From: Mesostigma viride
Taxonomy: Eukaryota; Streptophyta; Mesostigmatophyceae; Mesostigmatales; Mesostigmataceae
DNA: 64,000 nucleotides
Reading direction: 5' to 3'
Assembly: GCA_009746045.1 (NCBI GenBank)
Contig: RPFO01000962.1
Location: 1 to 64,000 of the forward strand
A program made the translations under genes and the position numbers. Below are positions 52,925 to 64,000 of this stretch, piece by piece. The stretch's first letter is position 1. The number at the start of each line of letters is the position of its first letter. The notes beneath the pieces were generated by a model. It did no database searches. It had not been told where the DNA came from and was given only the letters and a program-made list of their open reading frames with translations.

Positions 52925-55900
52925 CGTTACGTGTTCACCAAGTCCTGCTGGAAGACCATTTGAGCAATACGGGCAAGCACAATAAGATAGAAATAGCTGG
53001 CCTCACCGATGGTGAAGTCATGGCCTTCAAGGGCCTCGCTCGCCATTTGGGATTTGTAAATGCTCTGCCAGCTGGGATGGATGGAAGCATCCCAGACTTG
53101 ATTCGGGCAATATTGAAAGGGTTCCTACTGCCCCTCTCCGATGCAGATGGCGCTCTATTGGAAGAGCGAGGACAGTGGGCAGCGAGAGAGCAACAGCTCC
53201 TCGCATCCATCGCGCAGCTCCAGGCTGACTTGGCCTTTAGACAAGGCGTGCTTAACACCAGCATCAAAGACTACCTGGAGCTGCAAGATGAGATCAAGAC
53301 CTTGCAAGAGGAGGATGCCCGGGAGCCGAGGGCAGCCCTGAAGAGGAAGCTGGAGGAGGTTACGGCGGAGTGCGCCCAGCTGGACGCCGAGGTGGACCGC
53401 AAGAAGGAGAAGCTCAAGGAAATGGAGAAGTGGCCAGTTTTTGAGCTGCAGAGGGAGCTGGATCGCTCCCGCAGGTGTCTCACCATGAATGCAGATGGTG
53501 AACTGGCTGATGTGGTCCACAGGCGCAACAAGAAGACCTTGGTAACGAGGCGAGATGCTCTGCTGGGTGCGCGGGACAGCCTCATGTCCTTTAGCATCGG
53601 CATGGCAAAAAAGTCACTGCCGATGCTGAGGATTATGAGAACGCGCATCGCTACGCTGCAGCACAAGCGGCCCCCTGCACCCGTCGCGTGGCCTGACCAG
53701 GAGATCCTGAAGAAGCACATCGGGACGGGGGAGACCAGGTTGTCATCTCAAGGGGTCCTCTTGTCCCTCCCCGCGCGCGACAAGCGCAGGTTTGACGAGC
53801 GCGCCATAGCCAAGCACAGCAGGGACGTGAGAGACGCACGCTTGTGGGTGAAGCTGCGCGATACAATCCCAGGCGGATGCTCCGTGAGGGTCACAGCCGG
53901 GGCCAAGAAAATCCTTGGGCCTGTAGTCCCCTGCGAGCAGTTAATCCAACAAGCCCGCAAGGACCAGACCGAGAGAGTGGACAGCATCGTACCACTATAT
54001 CGCACGAACATCGCTGAGGATGTCACCGCGATGCCGGACTTCGAGACAGGCGTCTACGGCTGGCAAAATCACCCCACCAACTCAGCTCAGGTCAGTGGAA
54101 AGCTAGTGTCAATCTGAATTGCACATTTTTTCCCCCCGCGTGTTCATTAACTGGAATTTTCCTTACATCGTCCTAGCATGTATGTGCTGTCACGGTTACC
54201 TAAATCTGCCTTGGAGTTATAAATTGTGACTTGCGCGCCCGCATGTGCTGTGTGCAGTTGATGGTGATGAGGCTTTTCCTGGAAAACCCCGATTCACCAG
54301 TGTGGCGGGACATGAAGGTCACGAAACGGGCTAAGCTGGACATCGGCTGCGGCGGCGATGGTCATCGAACCCGCTTAGGCGCCGGCACGATGAACATGCT
54401 AGCGATGTCGATACGCCCAGTCGACCCAGCATTCCCAGACCTATGGCAGAGGCCAGACTGGGTGTCAGTCAACCTAGAATCCCCCGGGGGTGACAAGCGA
54501 GCGAACCTGCTCAAGAATGCAGCAGCGTGGCTGGAGGTCATCAAGTACCTGGCCGGGCATGAGATCCCCGTGGTGCTCGATGGTGTGGAGATCATGATCA
54601 AGTTCCGGGTCTTCATCCTCGGCGACATGGCATGGCAGTGGGCGATGCGAGGTACGGTATTTCTCGTTTCAAATGCCCCAACCCCCCACGCCCACCACCA
54701 CCCCGCCCCCCTTAGCTTCCGGACCCGGGCAGCCTTCCATAAGTTCCGTCGCTCTTGATGTGCCATGGTCGGTGTTTAGGTCTGTCCCTTTGCCTGCGTG
54801 ACCTCGCTTGCCTTGCCATGGCTTTGCCCGCTCTTATTGCACGCTCGTGTGCGCGGCACATGCCATGTGCCCCCCCCCCTTGCCTGCGTCACCTCCCTTG
54901 CCTTGCCATGCTTTTGCCCGCTCTTATTGCACGCTCGTGTGCGCGGCGCGTGCCACGTGCCCCCCCCTTGCCTGCGTGACCTCCCTTGCCTTGCCATGCT
55001 TTTGCCCGCTCTTATTGCACGCTCGTGTGCGCGGCACATGCCACGTGCCCCCCCCTTGCCTGCGACACCTCCCTTGCCTTGCCATGGCTTTGCCCGCTCT
55101 TATTGCACGCTCGTGTGCGCAGCACATGCCACGTGCCCCCCCCCTTGCCTGCGTGACCTCGCTTGCCTTGCCATGGCTTTGCCCGCTCTTATTGCACGCT
55201 CGTGTGCGCGGCACATGCCACGTGCCCCCCCCTTGCCTGCGTGACCTCCCTTGCCTTGCCATGGCTTTGCCCGCTCTTATTGCACGCTCGTGTGCGCGGC
55301 ACATGCCACGTGCCCCCCCCCTTGCCTGCGTCACCTCGCTTGCTGGGCCATGGCTTTGCCCGCTCTTATTGCACTCTCGTGTGCGCGGCGCGTGCCACGT
55401 GCCCCCCCCTTGCCTGCGTGACCTCGCTTGCCTTGCCATGGCTTTGCCCGCTCTTATTGCACGCTCGTGTGCGCGGCGCGTGCCACGTGCCCCCCCCCTT
55501 GCCTGCGTGACCTCGCTTGCCTTGCCATGGCTTTGCCCGCTCTTATTGCACGCTCGTGTGCGCGGCACATGCCACGTGCCCCCCTCTTGCCTGCGTCACC
55601 TCGCTTGCTGGGCCATGGCTTTGCCCGCTCTTATTGCACTCTCGTGTGCGCGGCGCGTGCCACGTGCCCCCCCCCTTGCCTGCGTGACCTCCCTAAGTTG
55701 CCTTGCCATGGCTTTGCCCGCTCTTATTGCACGCTCGTGTGCGCGGCACATGCCACGTGCCCCCCTCTTGCCTGCGTCACCTCCCTTGCCTTGCCACGGA
55801 GTTGCCCGCTCTTATTGCACGCTCGTGTGCGCGGCGCGTGCCACGTGCCCCCCCCCTTGCCTGCGTGACCTCCCTTGCCTTGCCATGCTCTTGCCCGCTC

Positions 55901-58900
55901 TTATTGCACGCTCGTGTGCGCGGCACATGCCACGTGCCCCCCCCCTTGCCTGCGTGACCTCCCTTGCCTTGCCACGGAGTTGCCCGCATCGAGCGCAGGC
56001 TGGTGTTGCAATGGTTATTATGAACAATTAAGTTTGGCATGCAATGGTGACTTGTTTTCTGTGGGCTGTGTGCTTCCTTCATTCAGGGTGCGGTGGCATG
56101 TCGGACCCGGACAAGCACTTTTGCCATCTTTGTGATGCGCACGAGGACGACCGCTTCGTTCTTTTTCAGATGGCCCATCCCCTCCCAGGGGAGACGCTCC
56201 CGGAATTCGCCCGCCGCCATTTCATGGGGGTTCGCGAGGCGAGGGAAATCAACAAATGGTTTGCCGGGCAACCTCGTACTGGGCCAGCGTGGGAGTCGGA
56301 GCTGGAGCTCCGAAAGTACACCACCGACACGACCGTGGGCCCAACGATCAATCTCGCGTTGTACCCTGATGACGAGACCTCCACTGACGCGCAGCCAAGC
56401 GATGGCGGAGCCAGGGCAAGCCAACGCCGGTCGGCACGGACATCGGGCAAGGCACTTCCCTCAAGTGCTTTGCTTCGGGTCCACCGTACCATGCCGATGG
56501 ACCGGAAGAGCGACCATGACCTGATTCCCGGTATCCCAGCGTGGCAATACGGGTTCGACTGGGAGCACTGCGTCACGCGCATTGTGGAGGCCCTTCTCAA
56601 GATCATCCAAACTGAGGTAACCAATTGGTGTTATATAGTTGTTCTTGGCATTCACATCAATCGGAAAATAGTTGCCAAATGCTAGCAAACATAGCCCAAT
56701 CAATGCAGTTTCTAGTTGTTTTTCAAGGGTTTCATAATATAGTTGCATGTCAATCGGCAAGTTCCCATGCGCGGCAAGGTTCATGGTTGACATGGGAAGC
56801 CTGATAATTAGGTGTGTGGGTCAGTAGGTGGCATGCAGGGTGGGCGTTTGTTTTTAGGTGCTTGAAAACATGCATCATGCATGTAGACCCGCCCACTTAC
56901 TGTGCGCTATGCTTGTGCATGGGCATTGCATACTAATATGCGTTGCTGTTGCGGTTGGTGCACAACATGGTGATTCCACTCCCACGATTGTTACACAGAT
57001 GATCGGTGGCACAGCTGCCGAATCAACCTCGCGCATTGAGCGGTTTAACCGACGGATGAAGGAGATCAAGTGCTCCTGGAAAGTTGAGTTATGTGCCCCC
57101 AATCAGGTTGGCGACAAGGCCACGCCCAAGTACAAAGCAGTTCAGCTGTCAGGTAGTGAAGCGCGGAAGCTTTTGAACGAGCACCTGCATTGGCTCGACG
57201 TGCTTGATACGGAGCGCGGAGAGCTTTATAGGGAAGTCTGGGGTCTTTTCAAGAGCATTAACGAGGTAGGCCGTTCCAAGTGCCCCTCGGAGGCTGAGAG
57301 AGCCCAATTCATGGATGACACAAGACGTTTCCACCGATTCGTAGGGATGCGGTTCCCCAGGGCCAACTGTGGAAGCTACTACTTGCATTGCGTGGGGCTT
57401 CACGCCGCGGAATTGCTGGAGAAGTTGGGGGCGGTGTGGAGAACGGCCCAGTCCGGTGTGGAGAATCGGCACACGATCAGCAACCGTATTGTAAGTGGAT
57501 GTGATGGCATGCACGTGGGATAGCCGGCTGTCTTGTTTGATGCCCGCGTGGCGTGTCTTGCTCGTAATAGCGGTATTGGGGGCTCGATGCACACCCTTGT
57601 ACTAATAAGATGATGCATTGAGTTAGATAGACATGAATGAGCGCTGTGTCAGATTGTAACTAGAATGATATTCCCATGATGCCCCGGCACTCTGGTTTGC
57701 AGGTACGCCAATCCACGGGTTGGGGCGGCGCAAGCGGCACTACCGCCGGCCAAGTAGTCCAAGTGGGCACCGCAGGGACATGCGGCCGTATTCATGCCAA
57801 GGGCGAACGTGTGCATGTGCCCAACGAGCCCCTCCTGCAGGTATGCAATGCTCGTTTAGCCTTCAATGCATGGTCTTTCATTATCGGACGGGCCGCATGG
57901 CCTTGCATGCATAATATTTCGTCATGCTGTTGTCCATCATTGTCCTACGACGCATCCACGACACCCACGCACACATGCCAGCCCCCCCCCACACCCATCC
58001 ACGCATGCCACGCATCCACCACACCCTAGTGTGGGTGTACTTGCCAAGGCGCACAAGGGACCTTGGTAGCTCCTGACATATATAACCCACCTTAGATGGT
58101 GGGCCTGCACGCCCCCACTTACACCACATGATGGCCTAGTGTGGGTAAACATTGCCTCCAATTTGTAGCCCATTCTGAGCTCCTTTGGATATATTAGTGG
58201 CATACACCACCCCTAGTGTGGGTGTACGTGCTAAGGCGCACAAGGGACCTTGGTAGACCCTGGCATATATAACCCACCCTAGATGGTGGGCCTGCACGCC
58301 CCCACTTACACCACATAATAGCCTAGTGTGGGTAAACATTGCCTCCAATTTGTAGCCCATTCTGAGCTCATTTGGATATATTAGTGGCATACACCACCCC
58401 TAATGTGGGTGTACGTGCTAAGGCGCACAAGGGACCTTGGTAGCCCCTGGCATATATAACCTACCTTAGATGGTGGGCCTGCAAGCCCCCACTTACACCT
58501 CATGATGGCCTAGTGTGGGTAAACATTGCCTCCAATTTGTAGCCCATTCTGAGCTCATTTGGATATATTAGTGTCATACACCACCCCTAGTGTGGGTGTG
58601 CGTGCTAAGGCGCACAAGGGACCTTGGTAGACCCTGGCATATATAACCCACCTAGATGGTAGGCCTGCAAGCCCCCACTTACACTGCATGATGGCCTGGT
58701 GTGGGTAAACATTGCCTCCAATTTGTAGCCCATTCTGAGCTCATTTGGATGTATTAGTGGCATACACCACCCCTAATGTGGGTGTACGTGCCAAGGCGCA
58801 CAAGGGACCTTGGTAGCCCCTGGCATATATAACCCACCTTAGATGGTGGGCCTGCAAGCCCCCACTTACACTGCATGATGGCCTGGTGTGGGTAAACATT

Positions 58901-61900
58901 GCCTCCAATTTGTAGCCCATTCTGAGCTCATTTGGATATATTAGTGGCATACACCACCCCTAGTGTGGGTGTACGTGCTAAGGCGCACAAGGGACCTTGG
59001 TAGCCCCTGGCATATATAACCCACCTTAGATGGTGGGCCTGCACGCCCCCACTTACACCACATGATGGCCTAGTGTGGGTGAACATTGCCTCCAATTTGT
59101 AGCCCATTCTGAGCTCATTTGGATATATTAGTGGCATACACCACCCCTAATGTGGGTGTACGTGCTAAGGCGCACAAGGGACCTTGGTAGACCCTGGCAT
59201 ATATAACCCACCCAAGATGGTGGGCCTGCACGCCCCCACTTACACCTCATGATGGCCTAGTGTGGTTGAACATTGCCTCCAATTTGTAGCCCATTCTGAG
59301 CTCATTTGGATATATTAGTGTCATACACCACCCCTAGTGTGGGTGTGCGTGCTAAGGCGCACAAGGGACCTTGGTAGCCCCTGGCATATATAACCCACCC
59401 TAGATGGTGGGCCTGCAAGCCCCCACTTACACCTCATGATGGCCTAGTGTGGGTAAACATTGCCTCCAATTTGTAGCCCATTCTGATCTCATTTGGATAT
59501 ATTAGTGGCATACACCACCCCTAATGTGGGTGTACGTGCCAAGGCGCACAAGGGACCTTGGTAGCCCCTGGCATATATAACCCACCCTAGATGGTAGGCC
59601 TGCAAGCCCCCACTTACACTGCATGATGGCCTGGTGTGGTTGAACATTGCCTCCACTTTGTAGCCCATTCTGAGCTCATTTGGATATATTAGTGGCATAC
59701 ACCACCCCTAGTGTGGGTGTACGTGCTAAGGCGCACAAGGGACCTTGGTAGACCCTGGCATATATAACCCACCTTAGATGGTGGGCCTGCACGCCTCCAC
59801 TTACACCACATGATGGCCTAGTGTGGGTGAACATTGCCTCCAATTTGTAGCCCATTCTGAGCTCATTTGGATATATTAGTGGCATACACCACCCCTAATG
59901 TGGGTGTACGTGCTAAGGCGCACAAGGGACCTTGGTAGCCCCTGCCATATACAACCCACCTTAGATGGTAGGCCTGCAAGCCCCCACTTACACCTCATGA
60001 TGGCCTAGTGTGGGTAAACATTGCCTCCAATTTGTAGCCCATTCTGAGCTCATTTGGATATATTAGTGGCATACACCACCCCTAATGTGGGTGTACGTGC
60101 TAAGGCGCACAAGGGACCTTGGTAGCCCCTGGCATATATAACCCACCCTAGATGGTAGGCCTGCAAGCCCCCACTTACACCACATGATGGCCTAGTGTGG
60201 TTGAACATTGCCTCCAATTTGTAGCCCATTCTGAGCTCATTTGGATATATTAGTGGCATACACCACCCCTAATGTGGGTGTACGTGCTAAGGCGCACAAG
60301 GGACCTTGGTAGCCCCTGGCATATATAACCCACCCTAGATGGTAGGCCTGCACGCCCCCACTTACACCACATGATGGCCTAGTGTGGTTGAACATTGCCT
60401 CCAATTTGTAGCCCATTCTGAGCTCATTTGGATATATTAGTGGCATACACCACCCCTAATGTGGGTGTACGTGCTAAGGCGCACAAGGGACCTTGGTAGA
60501 CCCTGGCATATATAACCCACCTTAGATGGTGGGCCTGCACGCCCCCACTTACACCACATAATGGCCTAGTGTGGGTGAACATTGCCTCCAATTTGTAGCC
60601 CATTCTGAGCTCATTTGGATATATTAGTGTCATACACCACCCCTAATGTCCCTTGTGCGCCTTAGCACGCACACCCACACTAGGGGTGGTGTATGACACT
60701 AATATATCCAAATGAGCTCAGAATGGGCTACAAAGTGGAGGCAATGTTCACCCACACTAGGGCATCATGTGGTGTAAGTGGGGGCTTGCAGGCCCACCAT
60801 CTAAGGTGGGTTATATATGCCAGGGGCTACCAAGGTCCCTTGTGCGCCTTAGCACGTACACCCACATTAGGGGTGGTGTATGCCACTAATATATCCAAAT
60901 GAGCTCAGAATGGGCTACAAATTGGAGGCAATGTTCACCCACACTAGGCCATCATGTGGTGTAAGTGGGGGCTTGCAGGCCTACCATCTAAGGTGGGTTA
61001 TATATGCCAGGGTCTACCAAGGTCCCTTGTGCGCCTTAGCACGTACACCCACATTAGGGGTGGTGTATGCCACTAATATATCCAAATGAGCTCAGAATGG
61101 GCTACAAATTGGAGGCAATGTTTACCCACACTAGGCCATCATGAGGTGTAAGTGGGGGCGTGCAGGCCCACCATCTAAGGTGGGTTATATGTGCCAGGGG
61201 CTACCAAGGTCCCTTGTGCGCCTTAGCACGTACACCCACACTAGGGGTGGTGTATGCCACTAATATATCCAAATGAGCTCAGAATGGGCTACAAATTGGA
61301 GGCAATGTTCACCCTCACTAGGCCATCATGTAGTGTAAGTGAGGGCTTGCAGGCCCACCATCTAGGGTGGGTTATATATGCCAGGGGCTACCAAGGTCCC
61401 TTGTGCGCCTTAGCACGCACACCCACACTAGGGGTGGTGTATGACACTAATATATCCAAATGAGCTCAGAATGGGCTACAAATTGGAGGCAATGTTCACC
61501 CACACTAGGGCATCATGTAGTGTAAGTGGGGGTTTGCAGGCCTGCCATCTAAGGTGGGTTATATATGCCAGGGGCCATGCTGACTCCAATTCAATGTTCA
61601 TATTAAGCAACAAGTACCGGGCCCATTCTCAGGGTTTGTGCATGGAGGGATTTATTTATGCAATTTATATTATTCATCCACGCATGCCACGCATCCACCA
61701 CACCCACTCACGCATGCCAGCCCCCCCACCCACCCATCCACGCATGCCAGCCGGGCCCCGCCACACCCACACACGCATGATGCCTAGTGTCCTCTTTTCT
61801 CATGTAGATTGCCAGGAGTGGCTCTTTACCTGCATTTTCGTGGTTGTGCGCAGGTAATGCAACGCGGACAACGCATGTACCTCTATTACGATGGCATGGA

Positions 61901-62159
61901 GGAACTGCTCGATGATCCACAAGTACAAGCTGTTCTTCGCAAGGGTGCCACGATGGGGTATGATTTTGCTGCCAAGGGACACCAATCCGTGCCACAATAC
62001 GCGGAAGCTGTGCTCAGGGCCAAGTTGGCGGGTGTGCCCAAGGAGTACGATGACTATGACCTGTCGGATGATGCGCATGGAACGGCCGAGCACGACGAAG
62101 ATGAGGCTCAACGTGCTACGGTGCCAGAACATGGTACCATAGGGGAGGATGGATGCTAG
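52925..62159 (+). CDS. Six-exon gene, putative transposase-derived protein of about 1000 residues
   Basis: Exons: 52925-54090, 54258-54651, 56087-56616, 56999-57490, 57703-57840, 61854-62159 (stop TAG). All introns are GT-AG and all phases agree (0, 1, 0, 0, 0). Exon 1 encodes GLTDGEVMAFKGLARHLGFV and a long coiled coil (KRKLEEVTAECAQLDAEVDR), then RDKRRFDERAIAKHSRDVRD. Exon 2 has KLDIGCGGDGHRTRLGAGTM and VEIMIKFRVFILGDMAWQWA. Exon 3 starts with a zinc motif, DKHFCHLCDAHEDDR. Exon 4 has RFVGMRFPRANCGSYYLHCV and KLGAVWRTAQSGVENRH. The Asp-Asp-Glu arrangement (GDGH, LGDM, GVENRH) and the YYLH segment resemble intron-bearing DDE-type transposases. I cannot name the family. No TIR or TSD was found, so it may be a domesticated gene. 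The 5' end is uncertain: the first in-frame ATG is 53020. Confidence 0.75.
54790..55985 (+). repeat. 88-bp minisatellite in intron 2
   Basis: About 14 units of 88-90 bp, each with GCCTGCGTGACCTCGC, TTGCCATGGCTTTGCCCGCT, CTTATTGCACGCTCGTGTGC and a C-run of 6-9. Variation is mainly in C-run length and CAC/GCG swaps. It lies inside the intron 54652-56086. The long ORFs across it are artefacts. Confidence 0.95.
58025..60650 (+). repeat. 187-bp satellite in intron 5, first orientation
   Basis: About 14 tandem units, each 187 bp, containing GGTGTACGTGCTAAGGCGCA, CAAGGGACCTTGGTAG, GGCATATATAACCCACC and GAGCTCATTTGGATATATTA. Units differ by a few substitutions. It lies in the intron 57841-61853. The 69-codon ORFs seen once per unit are a by-product. 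Confidence 0.95.
60651..61575 (-). repeat. 187-bp satellite in intron 5, inverted orientation
   Basis: About five units of the same satellite in the opposite orientation. The switch is at about 60650, where ...CACCACCCCTAATG meets TCCCTTGTGCGCC. Together with the first part this makes an inverted repeat with arms of about 0.9 kb. Confidence 0.95.
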
Positions 62160-63375
62160 TTTTAGAATTCCATTTCTTTGCCCCATATTTAGTAGAAGGA
62201 TAGGAGGATGACTTGCAATGTGCACCTCCACCGCCTTCCATGATTTGTGCGTGGTGGTAATGGGCATGCTGGCATACATGGTGGCGGGCAACTTGTAAAG
62301 TGGCGCGATTGCCTTAGTTGCGTATAATTGAACCTAGCCCGTTATGGGATTTCTCTATCTTAGCCACTTGTAAATACTAGACACTAGATTTTTGTACATC
62401 CAAAGTACACCTAATGATGAGCTAAGTTATTTGTGGTCCATATTCCATTTCCTCGGAGGTCCGTTCGCATATAATTGTTGCTAATTAATCTATCTCTTGA
62501 GGTTAATCGAGACAACGTTCGTGAATTTGCCCCCATAATTCATTCATTAATTAATGAATAGGCACGTGACTGTGTCACGTGAGCATAAGTCCTCAGTGGG
62601 AGGGGCCCCCATAATGACTAGAAGTAATGATGCATGAATCATTAATCACTTGATTCATTCATTTACACGTAATTGCGTCACGCGATGCATGATGAATAAT
62701 ATAATTAACAGGTGAGGGCATGAGGCAATTAAATGTATTTGATCTGGGTTGTCGTGCATGCGCGTTGTCATGTGGGGGGGTTGTATTGCCCCCTCTGAGG
62801 TGATTTAATTAATTCCTCGAAGCTAGGGCCGTTGTCCACGCTGAATTAATTTTTTAATTAATTAGACTCGTGCTCCCGTTGGGGAGTCACGGAGCATTAA
62901 CCCCGATGGATGGATGGATGGGTGCAAACAGTCCTACTGGTCTAATCTATCTACAACATCTATCTACAAACATCCATCGACAACAACTCTACCCTAGGGG
63001 ACCTGTCTGGCGTGCTTCCACGCTGAAGCTAGAGCAAAGCTTAGTCATGGCGACTCTTCTTTGCCTTCGTTTCCCACTGGACGTGGCCAGTCGCGTTGCA
63101 AGTAGTCATGCCTTCCACCTTGATCCTGGAAAGGAAGGCAGTTGGCAACATTCATAAAAAAATCAAACAAGTACAACATTTGCAGTTGGTCAACCTTCAT
63201 GAGGAACCAATGGTTATGCATGCATACCGACCAACATGGCAGGGGCAGCTAGTACAACCAACAATTCTCTCAACTAAATGGTAGATATTGGCAAGATATC
63301 CTCCCAGTTTAATCCATTTTATACCAGGCCCAAGCCGCCATATCAGCATCCAGTAGCCACCACGCCCGCCCGGGG
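62160..63375. other. 3' flank of the spliced gene, no gene seen
   Basis: AT-rich with TTAATTAATT runs (62540-62880) and several ATTCATTCATT and ATGATGCATGAAT repeats. No ORF is supported and no standard AATAAA lies close to the stop at 62159. Confidence 0.5.
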
Positions 63376-63379
63376 TGCT

Positions 63380-63625
63380 TGGTTGGTTGGTTAGTTGGTT
63401 GGTTGGTTGGTTGGTTGGTTGGTTGGTTGGTTGGTTGGTTGGTTGGTTGGTTGGTTGGTTGGTTGGTTGGTTGGTTGGTTGGTTGGTTGGTTGGTTGGTT
63501 GGTTGGTTGGTTGGTTGCATGGTTGGTTGGTTGGTTGGTTGGTTGGTTGGTTGGTTGGTTGGTTGGTTGGGAGGTTGGGAGGTTGGTTGGGAGGTTGGTT
63601 GGGAGGTTGGTTGGGAGGTTGGTTG
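63380..63625 (+). repeat. GGTT tetranucleotide microsatellite
   Basis: Nearly pure (GGTT)n from about 63383 to 63570 with one GCAT interruption near 63517, then GGGAGGTTGGTT variants. It gives a Pro/Thr/Asn/Gln shadow ORF on the minus strand. Confidence 0.97.
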
Positions 63626-64000
63626 GGCGGGCGGGCGGCGGGTGGGTGGGCGGGCGGGCAGGCGGGCGGGGGGTGAGTGGCTATGTGTGTGGGGGGGGGG
63701 CGGGCAGGCATGTTTGTGCGTGCGTGCGGGTGGGTGGGTGTGCGTGCGTGCGGGTGGGTGTGCGGGCGGGCGGGCGGCGGGCGGGCGGGTGGTGGTGGGT
63801 GGGTGGGTGGGTGGGTGGGTGGGTGGGTGGGTGGGTGGGTGGGTGGGTGGGTGGGTGGGTGGGTGGGTGGGTGGGTGGGTGGGTGGGTGGGTGGGTGGGT
63901 GGGTGGGTGGGTGGGTGGGTGGGTTGGGGAGCGGGCGGCGGGCGGGCGGGCGGTGGGTGGGTGGGTGGGTTGGGGAGCGGGCGGGCGGGCGGGCGGGCGG
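63626..64000 (+). repeat. G-rich simple repeats, GGGT and GGGC types
   Basis: (GGGC)n and (GTGC)n tracts, then about 130 bp of (GGGT)n at 63793-63925, then GGGC again to the window end. Such repeated G-runs can form G-quadruplexes. The unit is not a common telomere repeat. Confidence 0.97.

Noticed and set aside
54808-56031. 407-codon and 214-codon ORFs
   Set aside because: They are products of the 88-bp intronic minisatellite and lie entirely between a good donor and a good acceptor.
58741-61463. Repeated 69-codon ORFs on both strands
   Set aside because: One per 187-bp satellite unit. The unit is not a multiple of three, so the ORFs overlap out of frame, and they lie in an intron.
63380-64000. 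Telomere
   Set aside because: GGTT and GGGT units do not match the usual TTTAGGG, TTAGGG or TTTTAGGG repeats, and the tract is mixed with GGGC and GTGC runs.

Overview
The window is eukaryotic. It has GT-AG introns with consistent phases, LTR retrotransposons, a tyrosine-recombinase retrotransposon, a cut-and-paste DNA transposon and long minisatellites. The gene types fit a large, repeat-rich genome of an alga or related protist, perhaps of the green lineage. The sequence alone does not identify the species. I found no ordinary housekeeping gene, tRNA, rRNA or CRISPR array.

Positions 1-39540 are a stack of transposons inserted into one another. The oldest layer is a DIRS-like element on the plus strand, with RT, RNase H and tyrosine recombinase. 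Its coding region is cut into three pieces (973-1328, 16013-16605 and 36997-38813) that rejoin in frame when the inserts are removed. The first insert is a minus-strand Copia-type element, B (1329-16007, TSD TTACC). B is itself split by a plus-strand Copia-type element, A (4306-12777, TSD GACGA). The second insert is a 20.4-kb plus-strand Copia-type element, C (16606-36991, TSD AGGGG). The gag gene of C is split by a 13.5-kb DNA transposon, E (17977-31436, 29-bp TIRs, TSD AAG). E carries a 1722-codon putative transposase, a divergent 769-codon zinc-finger/polyglutamine protein, and a small non-coding LTR element, F (28382-31150). Each boundary rests on paired termini and target duplications, and most on restored reading frames as well, except that F lacks a TSD.

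Positions 39780-50272 are a GA-rich minisatellite interrupted by a fourth Copia-type element, D (40210-48027, minus strand, TSD AAGGA), and followed by a truncated minus-strand copy of A (48981-50272).

The four Copia-type elements share unusual features. The order is gag, integrase, protease-like domain, RT, RNase H, so the protease lies after integrase instead of before it. The protease motif is DTN or DTM instead of DTG. The RT box is HGDD. A lone UGA separates gag from pol, in the context CAG-UGA-CUR in A, C and D. A, B and D have LTRs that begin AGTT and end AACT. A and D have an extra open frame between the 5' LTR and gag.

Positions 52925-62159 hold a six-exon plus-strand gene. All five introns have matching phases. 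The product looks transposase-derived. Intron 2 contains an 88-bp minisatellite and intron 5 a 187-bp satellite that reverses orientation part-way along. The window ends in GGTT and GGGT simple repeats.
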